From: an uncultured Prevotella sp. | Lineage (GTDB): Bacteria; Bacteroidota; Bacteroidia; Bacteroidales; Bacteroidaceae | Direction of reading: 5' to 3' | Length of the DNA: 42,734 bases | NCBI GenBank assembly: GCA_900315775.1 | Contig: ONAJ01000020.1 | Location: forward strand, 1-42,734 | Notes under the pieces: generated by a model | What the model was told of the DNA's origin: nothing | The model's input: the letters and a program-made list of their open reading frames with translations, nothing else | Database searches by the model: none | In this document: piece by piece, positions 25,101 through 32,952 of the stretch | Layout of the letters: each line of letters begins with the position of its first letter | Numbering within the stretch: position 1 is the first letter of the stretch | Translations under genes and position numbers: made by a program

Positions 25101-25356
25101 CGGTAGATGCTGTTGATGATATGTAGTCCATACCCTCCACACCGTTGATAGACTCCTCAAGCGGTGTGATGACAGAGTTCTTGACGGTCTCTGCGTCAGC
25201 ACCGGGGTAGCTGGTCCAGATAGCAACAGTAGGAGGCGCGATGTCCGGGTACTGCTCAATAGGCAGTGACGCCAGACCAATAAATCCCAGCAAGACGATG
25301 AAGACAGAAATCACCGTCGAGAGTACTGGTCGCTTTATAAATGTTGTAAAAGTCAT
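22099..25356 (-). CDS. RND multidrug efflux transporter (HAE1/AcrB type)
   Basis: A 1085-aa inner-membrane proton antiporter with the AcrB architecture: an N-terminal membrane helix (about 10-30), two periplasmic loops and two groups of membrane helices. The paired Asp of the proton relay are in V-V-D-D-A-I-V-V (D404, D405). Start M-T-F-T-T-F-I-K-R-P-V-L is typical of the family. It lies between the adaptor gene and the outer-membrane factor gene. A heptamer array sits 5-40 bp upstream of the start codon and replaces a normal ribosome binding region. Substrate range is not predictable; multidrug or bile-salt export is the usual role. Confidence 0.95.
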   Translation of the reverse strand: MTFTTFIKRPVLSTVISVFIVLLGFIGLASLPIEQYPDIAPPTVAIWTSYPGADAETVKNSVITPLEESINGVEGMDYISSTASTGSAQINVLFRQGMNADMCAVNVQNRVSQAAALLPAEVNQIGVTVTKRQTSQVIMFTLTSDGRYDDEFLTNYNNINIIPAIKRIQGVGDVMSPGLKTYSMRIWLYPDVMKQHNLMPSDITGVLAEQNIEAAPGTFGELSDVAYEYAMRYTGRLKNAEQFGNIIIKSDADGNTLKLKDVARIELGGQQYSVSMKNNNLPSVLGMVQQIAGSNANDIAKNVKKELEEQAKLFPPGMKYKINYDVTEFLYASIEEVVFTLVMTLILVFLVVYFFLQDFRSTIIPLIAVPVSLIGTFFFLEVFGFSINLLVLSALLLAIAIVVDDAIVVVEAVHAKLDQGYKSPLTASIDAMNEISGAIISITLVMASVFIPVSFMGGTSGTFYREFGVTMAISIFISALNALTLSPALCAIFLKPHDAEGKEHKMSRIDRFHASFNTAYESVLGKYKNIMEKLVHKPVTIIISVVIGIVVLALTMSTTKTGLVPDEDTGTIFCTVSMPPATSVERTKKVISEVDSILAADPAIQNREQIQGYNFIAGSGSDQATFIIKLKPFAERQKGFFWKLSGLWEGDGIYRFFLNPYDASGVLAQIYLKTAHIKDAQILAFGPPMIPGFSANSGVSVVMQDRTGGDLTKFYGIVKDYLAELNKRPEIQMAMTSYNPNYPQYMINVDVAKCKQAGISPATVLSTLQGYYGGLYASNFNAYGKLYRVMVQGSPETRMTPESLNNIYVRTKNDMAPVKEFCNLERVYGPSNINRFNLFTSINVTATVADGYSTGEAIKAVQETAATMLPQGYTYEYSGLTRSEASSSNSTALIFLLCFVFIYLILSAQYESYILPLSVVLSVPFGLAGAFLFTQLFGHSNDIYMQISLIMLIGLLAKNAILIVQFALERRQMGMAISWSAVLGAGARLRPILMTSLAMVIGLLPMMFASGVGKNGNQTLGAAAVGGMFIGTLLQLFVVPVLFVIFQSIQEKVRPLKFEDDHANVDSELTQYTRPLNIKNKDYVK

Positions 25357-25361
25357 GAGAA

Positions 25362-25396
25362 TTTACAATTTACTATTTACTATTTACAATTTATTG
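25362..25396. repeat. Heptamer array (TTTACWA) before the RND gene start
   Basis: Four units TTTACAA/TTTACTA plus one degenerate unit. The array ends 5 bp before the ATG of the RND gene, so on the mRNA it occupies the ribosome docking region. Confidence 0.85.
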
Positions 25397-25426
25397 GTTT
25401 CTTGAAAAGGTTCTCAGGGAATACCT

Positions 25427-26611
25427 TTACTTCTTTATCGCATTAACGATGTCACCGGCAGTCATTGCCTTTGCCTGCTCGTCAATCTTTTCCTGGTAAC
25501 GTTTCGGGGTAATAGGAACAATCTCCATACCGTCGTTAAGTTTTGTAATACCGTTAGTAACGTACTTGTCACCAACCTTCAGACCGCTGGTAACTACGTA
25601 GTTGTTGCCATCGGTCTGTGGTTCTACTGTAATCTCGGAATATTTTACTTTGTTGTCCTTACCGAGGAGGTAAACGAACTTCTTGTTCTGAACCTCAGAA
25701 ACGACAGTTTGCGGAATGACGATAGCTGACTTATTGCTGCGTGGTATGATGATGGCACCAGAACCACCGCTCTTGAGAAGACGCTGTGGGTTGGTGAAGT
25801 CAGCAATGAGCTGTACAGAACCTGTTGCTGCGTCGATGACACCACTCATCTTCGTTACGTGACCTTCCTCATTATATGTAGTACCGTCAGCAAGCTGTAA
25901 CTTTACTGCAGGGAACTCCTTCAAAGCCTCCTGTGCGCTGCCGCTTGTCTTTGTCATTGAGAGGATGTCTTTCTCTGTCATTGAGAAATAAACCTCCATG
26001 CTGCTGATGTCAGAGACTGTGGTTAGTGCCTGTTGTGTGCTTGCGCTTACCAGCGTACCAACCTTGAAAGGAATAACTCCAATAACACCGCTGGCAGGAC
26101 TCTTTATGTAGCAGAAGCTGAGTGTTTCCTGTGCCGATGCTAACGAAGCCTTTGCCTGAGCCAACTGTGCCTGAGCACTCTCGTAAGCATTCCTTGAACT
26201 CTCCAGCTCATAAGAACCTATTACGTTGTTGGCAAAAAGTTTCTGTGCATTGTCGTATGTCAGTTTTGCTGTGTTCAGCTGCGCTGTGGCTGTGTTCACC
26301 GCAGCTTGTGCCTGACGAACGGCTGCCTGATATGTGGCATTGTCTATAACGAAAAGTGTTTGTCCGGCACTTACCGTCTGGCCCTCATGAACGTTAATCT
26401 GCACAAGGAAACCACTGACTTTCGGACGAATCTCAACGTCGTGAATACCCTTGATGGTAGCAGGGTAGGTTGTCTGCATACTTGCACTGACGGTCGTTAC
26501 TTCCTGAACGGGGAACTCATTGTCGCCAAAGTTAGGACGACCGCCTTTGTTACCGCATGAAACGAGAACTGTCGCTGCAGCAGCAATCGCTAATAAACTA
26601 AGTTTCTTCAT
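25427..26611 (-). CDS. RND membrane-fusion (adaptor) lipoprotein
   Basis: A 394-aa AcrA/MexA-type periplasmic adaptor. The lipobox is L-V-S-C (Cys about 19). The lipoyl-like half motif G-F-L-V-Q-I-N-V-H-E-G-Q-T-V (about 68-81) precedes an Ala/Gln-rich coiled-coil hairpin (about 95-165), then the barrel and membrane-proximal domains. It joins the RND pump and the TolC-like duct. First gene of the four-gene operon; -7 box at 26694-26701. Confidence 0.93.
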   Translation of the reverse strand: MKKLSLLAIAAAATVLVSCGNKGGRPNFGDNEFPVQEVTTVSASMQTTYPATIKGIHDVEIRPKVSGFLVQINVHEGQTVSAGQTLFVIDNATYQAAVRQAQAAVNTATAQLNTAKLTYDNAQKLFANNVIGSYELESSRNAYESAQAQLAQAKASLASAQETLSFCYIKSPASGVIGVIPFKVGTLVSASTQQALTTVSDISSMEVYFSMTEKDILSMTKTSGSAQEALKEFPAVKLQLADGTTYNEEGHVTKMSGVIDAATGSVQLIADFTNPQRLLKSGGSGAIIIPRSNKSAIVIPQTVVSEVQNKKFVYLLGKDNKVKYSEITVEPQTDGNNYVVTSGLKVGDKYVTNGITKLNDGMEIVPITPKRYQEKIDEQAKAMTAGDIVNAIKK

Positions 26612-26693
26612 TGTATTTTTTTCTTTTGTTTTTATTATTTCTACACAATACTCATCTGTGAAAACTTATTTAAGACTAATAGTTTTCAACCTG

Positions 26694-26701
26694 CAAAGGT
26701 A
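26694..26701 (-). promoter_or_regulatory. -7 box of the efflux-lpxA operon
   Basis: TACCTTTG on the minus strand, 82 bp before the adaptor gene start, with no TTTG at the expected -33 position. The weak upstream element may mean an activator is required. No regulator gene lies next to the operon. Confidence 0.6.
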
Positions 26702-26736
26702 CTATAAAAATATTATATGTGTATTATTTCTTTGAA

Positions 26737-28191
26737 TTATTTAACGTTCAGCCCCATCTCCTTTGCCTTTTTCATTAGCAGTTCCATAAGTGGTTCGCGT
26801 TCGTTGGGCACCTTGTTATCAAGGACAGCGTCCTTAAGTGTCTGCTTCAGTGTGCCTACTTCGCGGGAGGGTTTCAGGTTGAACATCTGCATTATCTCGT
26901 TGCCGTCGATAACAGGCTGTAGGAGTCGTTTGTAGTCTTTTACCTTGAGGTCGGCAAGTTTCTCTCGCACAAGGTGAAAGTTCTCAATGAATTTAGCCTT
27001 TCGTACCTGATTTTTCGATGTTATGTCTGCCTCGCAGAGTGTCATAAGGTCGTCAATGTCGTCTCCGGCATCGTTGAGTAGTCGTCGTACAGCGCTATCG
27101 GTGACCTCCTCGTCGGCAATAGCTATTGGACGCATGTGCAGTTCAACAAGTTTCTGAACGTACTTCATCTTTGCATCCATAGGCTGTTTCAGTCGTCGGA
27201 ATATCTCTGGAACCATCTTGTAGCCTATGTGGTTATGGTTATGGAAGGTCCATCCGGCGACGTTGTCCCACCGTTTAGACTTAGGTTTCCCGATGTCGTG
27301 GAGCAGTGCTGCCCAGCGCAGCCAGAGGTTGTCTGACGTCTTTGCCACATTTTCGAGTACCTCCATAGTATGGTGATAGTTGTTCTTGTGGGCTCTTCCG
27401 TTACGCACATCCACTTTGTCGAGACTCACCAGTTCTGGAAGTATCTTGTCTAAGAGTCCTGAACGGTATAGATAGTCGAAGCCCGTACTCGGATGGCGTG
27501 ACAGCATTATCTTGTTAAGTTCGTCGCTGATGCGTTCACCACTGATTATCTCAAGTCGGTGGGCATTACGACGGAGGGCTTCAAATGTTTCGTCATCGAT
27601 GAAGAAGTTCAACTGTGTAGCAAAACGTATGCAACGCAGCATCCTCAGCGGGTCGTCAGAGAAGGTGATGTCGGGGTCGAGAGGAGTACGTATGACTCCG
27701 TCTTCAAGGTCGTAGAGTCCGTCGAAGGGGTCTATCAGCTCTCCGAAACGTTCTTTGTTAAGACATATCGCCATAGCGTTGATGGTGAAGTCACGTCGGT
27801 TCTGGTCGTCTTCCAGAGTACCGTCTTCCACGATAGGCTTCCTTGAATCGTGGCTGTAGCTTTCCTTGCGAGCCCCCACAAATTCTATTTCGTAGCCGCG
27901 CTCTTCCGCACCTTCATATCCTTTGAAGTTCACCTGTGCCGTACCGAAGTTGCGGAATACCGACAGGTGAGCTTTCCTGCCTAACTTTTTCTTTAGTGCT
28001 TCAGCGATGCTGATGCCGCTACCGACGACAACAACGTCGATATCCTTCGACGGACGTTCCAGGAAGAGGTCGCGCACATATCCCCCTACGACATAACACT
28101 CAAGGTTCATGTCGTCGGCAATGTCGCCAATCTCGTGGAATATCCTTTTGTCAAGGATCGTTGCCAGCTCTTCGTCGGTATATATCTTCAT
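26737..28191 (-). CDS. CCA-adding / poly(A) polymerase-type nucleotidyltransferase with HD domain
   Basis: A 484-aa protein: class II nucleotidyltransferase head with G-G-Y-V-R-D (36-41) and the catalytic D-I-D (D50, D52), a middle R-R-D-F-T-I-N-A-M (about 132-140) and R-x-R neck, then an HD domain (L-L-H-D-I-G-K-P, H298-D299). In Bacteroidetes this architecture usually maintains the 3'-CCA end of tRNAs. It starts 4 bp after the stop of the upstream peptidase gene, so the two are co-transcribed. Poly(A) polymerase activity is the alternative. Confidence 0.92.
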   Translation of the reverse strand: MKIYTDEELATILDKRIFHEIGDIADDMNLECYVVGGYVRDLFLERPSKDIDVVVVGSGISIAEALKKKLGRKAHLSVFRNFGTAQVNFKGYEGAEERGYEIEFVGARKESYSHDSRKPIVEDGTLEDDQNRRDFTINAMAICLNKERFGELIDPFDGLYDLEDGVIRTPLDPDITFSDDPLRMLRCIRFATQLNFFIDDETFEALRRNAHRLEIISGERISDELNKIMLSRHPSTGFDYLYRSGLLDKILPELVSLDKVDVRNGRAHKNNYHHTMEVLENVAKTSDNLWLRWAALLHDIGKPKSKRWDNVAGWTFHNHNHIGYKMVPEIFRRLKQPMDAKMKYVQKLVELHMRPIAIADEEVTDSAVRRLLNDAGDDIDDLMTLCEADITSKNQVRKAKFIENFHLVREKLADLKVKDYKRLLQPVIDGNEIMQMFNLKPSREVGTLKQTLKDAVLDNKVPNEREPLMELLMKKAKEMGLNVK

Positions 28192-28195
28192 TTGT

Positions 28196-30379
28196 TTATT
28201 TTAGATAATCTTCAAAATACTGTGTTATGCGCTCATGCAGATGAACACTCTTATGTCCTCTCATATTGTGCTCTTCGCCAGGATATACGAAGAAGTCGGG
28301 CTGTGTTCCAGCCTCGATACATGCGTTGAGAAAGCTAAGACAGTTCTGTGGCACTACGGTATTGTCGTTATAGCCTGTTATTATCTGTAGCTTTCCCTTG
28401 AGATTCTTCGCCTTGCTGATGAGGCTTATTTTCTCGTATCCCTCAGGATTGTTCTGCGGCGTTCCCATATAGCGTTCTCCGTACATTACTTCGTACCATC
28501 TCCAGTCTATCACAGGACCTCCTGCCACACCGACCTTAAAGACGTCGGGATAGTTTGTCATCAGCGATATCGTCATAAATCCTCCGAAGGACCATCCGTG
28601 AACGCCAAGACGTTCGCTGTCAACGTATGGCAGCGACTTCAGGAACTTCACTCCCTCCATCTGGTCCTGCATCTCCACTTGTCCTAACTGGTGAAAGGTG
28701 ACCTGTTCGAAGTCGCGTCCTCTATTCTCCGAGCCACGATTGTCCAGAATGAAGATGATATATCCCTTCTGTGCCATGTATGTCTCCCACGAACGACTCT
28801 GCCAATGCCATGATGCCTCTACGTTGTGAGCATGCGGACCGCCATAGACATACACTACCGTCGGGTATTTCTTTGTCGGGTCGAAGTCGTTGGGTTTCAC
28901 CATTCTGTAGTATAGTTCTGTGGTGCCGTCGGCAGCGAGTATGGTACCGCTTTCAAATATAGGCTGCACGTATTCGTTCCAAGGGTCCGAAGCGCAGAGT
29001 AGCATAGTGCTCTTGCCGGTTCCCTGGGTACTTCTCACCTCTATGTTTCTTGGTACGGTGGGTTCGGTATAGCGGTCAACGAACCATTCTCCGCTTGCGG
29101 AGAGCATCGCCCTGTGTGACCCTCTGCCGTTATCGAGTAGAGTGCGCTTGCCACTCTTTATATCTACTGAGTAGGTATTGCGCTGTATAGCGTTAGCTTC
29201 GTTGGATGTTATTATTACCGACTGTTTTTTCTCGTTGAAACCTACAAGCTCCTCCACAACGAAATTCCCCTTTGTAAGCTGCTTCAGTAGTTTTCCGTCT
29301 CTGTTGTACAGGTATAGGTGGTTATATCCGTCGCGCTGACTCTGTAGTATGAACTTGTTATCATCCCAAGGCAGGAATACTATGGGGTGGAGAGGTTCTA
29401 CGTATTTGTCGCTCGTCTCTCGGTAAATCTCGGCAATACACTTTCCCGTTGTGGCATCGTAACTTCTCAGTCGACAGTCGTTCTGTTCACGATTAAGGTG
29501 GAAGATGTATATCACCTTACTGTCCGGGCTCCACGCTATGTTCGTCAGGTAGCTGTCGGAAGGTGTCGGCTGGTCGTTGGTATCCAGATAGATAGTCTTG
29601 TCGTTCTTTACGTCATACACCCCGACGGTAACATAATGACTCTGTTCTCCAGCCATAGGGTATTTGTCGGGCTCATAGCTTGCCATACGTGTTGTTATGT
29701 CCACCTGAGGGTAGTCGGCAACGTTGGTCTGGTCCATGCGGTAGAAAGCCAATAGCTCTCCGTTGGGACTCCAGAAAGTACCTTTGTCTATGCCGAACTC
29801 ATTACGGTGAACAGTCTGTCCATATACAATGTTGCGTGAGCCGTCGGCAGTTATCTTACGACAGCGTCCTTTTGCATCGACAACCATCAACTGGTTATCC
29901 TTTACAAAGGCGGTATTCTTTGATGCTGCCGACCAGTCGTAAGCCTTCTGCTCTGCTATGCTGTCCTGCCATACAAGTGCCTTCGTCTTGAAATCTACAA
30001 GTATGAAAGACTTCCTGTTTCCCAATGCTACGAGCGACTTGTCGGGGTAGGGGAAGGTGGCATTCATAAGATGACGCACGAAGACGGTATCGTTGGCGTC
30101 AGTCCATTTGTTGACATCATCGAGAGAGAATAGCAGCGTTTCCTTACCCGTCTTCTTATCTACGAGATAGCACTCCTCCACATCGGTGCGAACGAGTTCA
30201 TCGCCCCACCAAGTGTAGTATTTGTTCTCTGGAACGACCTGGTGGTAGTTGGTACCGCCATAGTTAAGTTCTTCGAGAGTGAAAAGTTTCTTTTGTGCCT
30301 GCATGGGTGTTGTTATAGAGAGGAGAGAGGAGAGAGGAGAGAGGAGAGTTATGAGTGAGAAAAGCTTTATGAATTTCAT
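28196..30379 (-). CDS. Secreted dipeptidyl-peptidase IV-type S9 serine peptidase
   Basis: A 727-aa enzyme with an N-terminal beta-propeller (about 40-480) and an alpha/beta-hydrolase domain. The catalytic triad is Ser597 in G-W-S-F-G-G, Asp672 in G-Y-N-D-N and His704 in E-E-H-N-M. It probably removes X-Pro/X-Ala dipeptides from peptides in the periplasm or outside. The signal peptide (about 1-28, ending Q-A-Q) has a hydrophobic core of Leu/Ser/Pro encoded by four heptamer repeats (30318-30345). Its ATG overlaps the stop codon of the RNA methyltransferase gene (ATGA). Confidence 0.93.
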   Translation of the reverse strand: MKFIKLFSLITLLSPLSSLLSITTPMQAQKKLFTLEELNYGGTNYHQVVPENKYYTWWGDELVRTDVEECYLVDKKTGKETLLFSLDDVNKWTDANDTVFVRHLMNATFPYPDKSLVALGNRKSFILVDFKTKALVWQDSIAEQKAYDWSAASKNTAFVKDNQLMVVDAKGRCRKITADGSRNIVYGQTVHRNEFGIDKGTFWSPNGELLAFYRMDQTNVADYPQVDITTRMASYEPDKYPMAGEQSHYVTVGVYDVKNDKTIYLDTNDQPTPSDSYLTNIAWSPDSKVIYIFHLNREQNDCRLRSYDATTGKCIAEIYRETSDKYVEPLHPIVFLPWDDNKFILQSQRDGYNHLYLYNRDGKLLKQLTKGNFVVEELVGFNEKKQSVIITSNEANAIQRNTYSVDIKSGKRTLLDNGRGSHRAMLSASGEWFVDRYTEPTVPRNIEVRSTQGTGKSTMLLCASDPWNEYVQPIFESGTILAADGTTELYYRMVKPNDFDPTKKYPTVVYVYGGPHAHNVEASWHWQSRSWETYMAQKGYIIFILDNRGSENRGRDFEQVTFHQLGQVEMQDQMEGVKFLKSLPYVDSERLGVHGWSFGGFMTISLMTNYPDVFKVGVAGGPVIDWRWYEVMYGERYMGTPQNNPEGYEKISLISKAKNLKGKLQIITGYNDNTVVPQNCLSFLNACIEAGTQPDFFVYPGEEHNMRGHKSVHLHERITQYFEDYLK
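30318..30345. repeat. Heptamer array inside the DPP-IV signal-peptide codons
   Basis: Four perfect GAGAGGA units (read as TCCTCTC on the coding minus strand). They encode the L-L-S-P-L-S-S-L-L-S stretch of the signal peptide. Confidence 0.9.
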
Positions 30380-31893
30380 TTATCACCTCGCTTTCCGTAC
30401 CCTTTCTTGTTGTCGCGTCTCTCGTATCCTCTTCTGTCGTCACGCTTATCGTATCCTCTTTTGCTGTCGCGCTTGTCGTAACCTCTTCTGTCGTCGCGTT
30501 TCCCGAAACTCTTCTTGTATCCGCGATTATCTGAGTCGTCTTTGTCGAAGCGTCTCCTTGTCTCCCTGAACTCCTTGTCTTCCTGTCTCCTTGTGCTATG
30601 GAACACGAAAGAACGAATATCGCCCTCTTCGTTAGCTTCGTTTTCTTCGAGACGCTTTTTGAACTCGCGGTTTTTCTTAAAGCGGTGTTTCTCAGCCATA
30701 GCCCGCTTCTCTTCTTCCGTTTTGAGGATGTTGCCTTCACTGCGGAAGTCGCTAAGCTTGCCTCCAAACATCTGGTAGCGGCGCAGCTCACACTCCAGCG
30801 CACCGTTGTAAAGAGGTATCTTTATGCTTGGGCGCAGACCAATCTGGTCGAAGCACTCCTCACGATAACTGAGTATCCACGCCTCATTACCTTGGAAGGC
30901 ATGTTTCAGTCGTTCACCAATCATCTTGTATGTCTCAAGGAGATTAGGTGTTGAGATGCGCTCTCCGTATGGAGGGTTGGTAATCATTATTGCGGGCTTC
31001 TCAGGCTCTGTGAAGTCTTTGAAGTCCTGCTGCTGCACGGTGATGTCGTTGGTAAGACTTGCCGCACGAACGTTACGCAGAGCGGTGTTGACAGCCTTCA
31101 TGTCAACGTCATAGCCGTAGATGTGGTGTTTGAACTCGCGCTCTTCGGAGTCGTCGTTATACACCTTGTCGAAGAGCTCTGCGTCGAAGTCGTTCCACTT
31201 CTCGAAGGCAAACTCCTTGCGGAACAGTCCTGGTGCCATGTTGTGTGCTATGAGTGCAGCCTCAATAAGCAGGGTGCCGCTACCGCACATAGGGTCAATG
31301 AAGTCGGTCTCGCCGCGCCATCCGCTCATAAGTATAATGCCCGCAGCAAGGACTTCGTTGAGGGGCGCTTCCACACTCTCCTGACGATAGCCTCGACGGT
31401 GCAGACTCTCGCCGCTGGAGTCGAGACACAGCGTTGCCTTGTCCTCGGCGATGTGTATGTGCAGACGGATGTCCGGCGAGGTGACGCTGACGTTGGGACG
31501 CATATTGGTGCGCTCGCGGAACTGATCTACAATAGCATCTTTCACCTTGTAAGCCACGAACTTCGAGTGTTTGAACTCCTCGGAGAATACTACAGAGTCA
31601 ACGGCAAAGGTACTCTTCAGTCCTATGTAGTCGCTCCAGTCTATGGCTTTCACCTGCTCATAGACATCGTCGGCACTCAGTGCCTTGAATTCTTTTATCG
31701 GCTTTAGTATGCGTATCGCTGTATGCAACTGCATATTAGCACGATACATCATCTCCTTATCGCCTGTGAACGACACCATTCGTCGTCCTATCTCTATGTT
31801 GTTAGCTCCTAAATTAGTGAGTTCTTCTGCCAACACGCTCTCAAGACCCATGAATGTCTTGGCTATGAGCTTAAATTCCTGTCCCATTGTCAA
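30376..31893 (-). CDS. THUMP-domain RNA methyltransferase (RlmL-type) with basic repeat tail
   Basis: A 505-aa protein. The N-terminal THUMP-containing region (about 5-165) is followed by a Rossmann methyltransferase: P-M-C-G-S-G-T-L-L-I-E-A (201-212), the Y-G-Y-D-V-D SAM acidic loop (about 259-264) and N-P-P-Y-G-E-R (306-312), the motif for N2-guanine methylation. It is closest in layout to the N-terminal half of E. coli RlmL. Residues 395-505 form a charged tail with 9-residue repeats K-R-D-D-R-R-G-Y-D (465-500), likely RNA-binding. It overlaps cysE by 23 bp and the peptidase gene by 4 bp; the third-residue Met (31887) may be the real start. Confidence 0.88.
   Translation of the reverse strand: MTMGQEFKLIAKTFMGLESVLAEELTNLGANNIEIGRRMVSFTGDKEMMYRANMQLHTAIRILKPIKEFKALSADDVYEQVKAIDWSDYIGLKSTFAVDSVVFSEEFKHSKFVAYKVKDAIVDQFRERTNMRPNVSVTSPDIRLHIHIAEDKATLCLDSSGESLHRRGYRQESVEAPLNEVLAAGIILMSGWRGETDFIDPMCGSGTLLIEAALIAHNMAPGLFRKEFAFEKWNDFDAELFDKVYNDDSEEREFKHHIYGYDVDMKAVNTALRNVRAASLTNDITVQQQDFKDFTEPEKPAIMITNPPYGERISTPNLLETYKMIGERLKHAFQGNEAWILSYREECFDQIGLRPSIKIPLYNGALECELRRYQMFGGKLSDFRSEGNILKTEEEKRAMAEKHRFKKNREFKKRLEENEANEEGDIRSFVFHSTRRQEDKEFRETRRRFDKDDSDNRGYKKSFGKRDDRRGYDKRDSKRGYDKRDDRRGYERRDNKKGYGKRGDK
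30394..30501. repeat. 27-bp tandem repeat coding for the methyltransferase tail
   Basis: Four in-frame units of nine codons (K/R-R-D-x-R/K-R/K-G-Y-x) at residues 465-500. Copy-number changes here stay in frame. Confidence 0.8.
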
Positions 31894-32818
31894 ATTCTAT
31901 ATCTAAATAATCTTTCTTTTCCATTTTAAACTTCTTCGTCTTCGGCTTCATGTCCTTTGTTATCCAGAGGTTAGCGCCTACGACACATCCCTTGCCTATG
32001 GTTACCCTTCCTAAGATGGTGGCATTGGAATAAACTATCACATCGTCCTCAAGGATAGGATGACGTGGAATACCCTTTATTGGGTTGCCGTTTTCGTCAA
32101 GAGGGAAGCTCTTCGCTCCTAAGGTGACACCCTGATACAGCTTCACGTTATTGCCTATGATACAGGTGGCACCGATGACGACACCCGTTCCGTGGTCTAT
32201 GGTGAAGTGACTGCCAATCTGTGCTGCAGGGTGGATGTCGATACCCGTTTCCGAGTGAGCCATCTCGCTGATGATGCGTGGTATCAGCGGCACTCCTAAC
32301 TGCACCAGTTCGTGAGCCAGACGGTAGTTGGTGAGAGCCTTTATTACGGGGTAGCACGAAATAATCTCGGCATAGCTCTCTGCGGCGGGGTCTCCGTTAT
32401 ATGCTGCCACCACGTCGGTAGCAAGTATGCTGCGAATCTTTGGCAGTCGGGCTATCAGCTGCACGGCTATCTCTGCCGCCTTATGACTGCACTCTGTTAT
32501 CTCGTCGCGTATGTCGTCACTTTCGCAGTCGCACTTCGAGAACCACATACCAGCCATAATCTGGTCGGTAAGCAGTTTCTGCAGTCGCTCCACGTTGACT
32601 CCTATGTGAAAACTTATGGTTTTTATGTTTACAGAACTCTTTCCGTAATATCCGGGAAAGAGAATAGAGCGTGACAGCTCTATGATTTCCTCCAGTGCTT
32701 TGCCCGATGGCAGCGGGGCTCCGTCGCGATGCTGATGGAATAGTCCCTTCAGAGATTCCGCGTCGGAGAGTTCGCTTACTGTCCGAGTAAGAATCTGCGT
32801 TAAATTGTCTGTACTCAT
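31871..32818 (-). CDS. cysE: Serine O-acetyltransferase
   Basis: A 315-aa CysE/EpsC-type enzyme that makes O-acetylserine for cysteine synthesis. The helical N-terminal part (1-165) is followed by a left-handed beta-helix with I-D-I-H-P-A-A-Q-I-G, the catalytic D-H-G-T-G-V-V-I-G segment and Y-Q-G-V-T-L-G-A. It is longer than E. coli CysE (273 aa), with an extended N-terminal half common in Bacteroidetes. First gene of the cysE-methyltransferase-peptidase-CCA gene series and divergent from lptB. Confidence 0.92.
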   Translation of the reverse strand: MSTDNLTQILTRTVSELSDAESLKGLFHQHRDGAPLPSGKALEEIIELSRSILFPGYYGKSSVNIKTISFHIGVNVERLQKLLTDQIMAGMWFSKCDCESDDIRDEITECSHKAAEIAVQLIARLPKIRSILATDVVAAYNGDPAAESYAEIISCYPVIKALTNYRLAHELVQLGVPLIPRIISEMAHSETGIDIHPAAQIGSHFTIDHGTGVVIGATCIIGNNVKLYQGVTLGAKSFPLDENGNPIKGIPRHPILEDDVIVYSNATILGRVTIGKGCVVGANLWITKDMKPKTKKFKMEKKDYLDIEFDNGTGI

Positions 32819-32841
32819 TAAATACTTTTTTATTTCGGCTG

Positions 32842-32849
32842 CAAAATTA
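32842..32849 (-). promoter_or_regulatory. -7 box of cysE
   Basis: TAATTTTG on the minus strand, 24 bp before the cysE start. No consensus -33 was found. Confidence 0.5.
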
Positions 32850-32900
32850 CAAAAAAATATGAACTGAAAGTCACGAGTACCTATTAAAAAAAATTAATCA

Positions 32901-32935
32901 TTATGAATTATGAATTACGAATTATGAATTATTTT
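32901..32935. repeat. Heptamer array (TTATGAA) in the lptB promoter
   Basis: Four units TTATGAA (one TTACGAA) plus a degenerate fifth, ending 1 bp before the -7 box of lptB, so the array covers the -33 element. Confidence 0.85.
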
Positions 32936-32936
32936 A

Positions 32937-32944
32937 TACCTTTG
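32937..32944 (+). promoter_or_regulatory. -7 box of lptB
   Basis: TACCTTTG, only 8 bp before the first ATG of lptB. The transcript would be nearly leaderless if that ATG is used. The -33 position is taken up by the heptamer array and has no TTTG. Confidence 0.65.
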
Positions 32945-32952
32945 CAACCAGA

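Noticed and set aside
30279-30569. 96-codon Cys/Arg-rich plus-strand frame opposite the methyltransferase tail
   Set aside because: It is the complement of the 27-bp repeat and the heptamer array. The Cys-rich look comes from the antisense of Lys/Arg/Asp codons.
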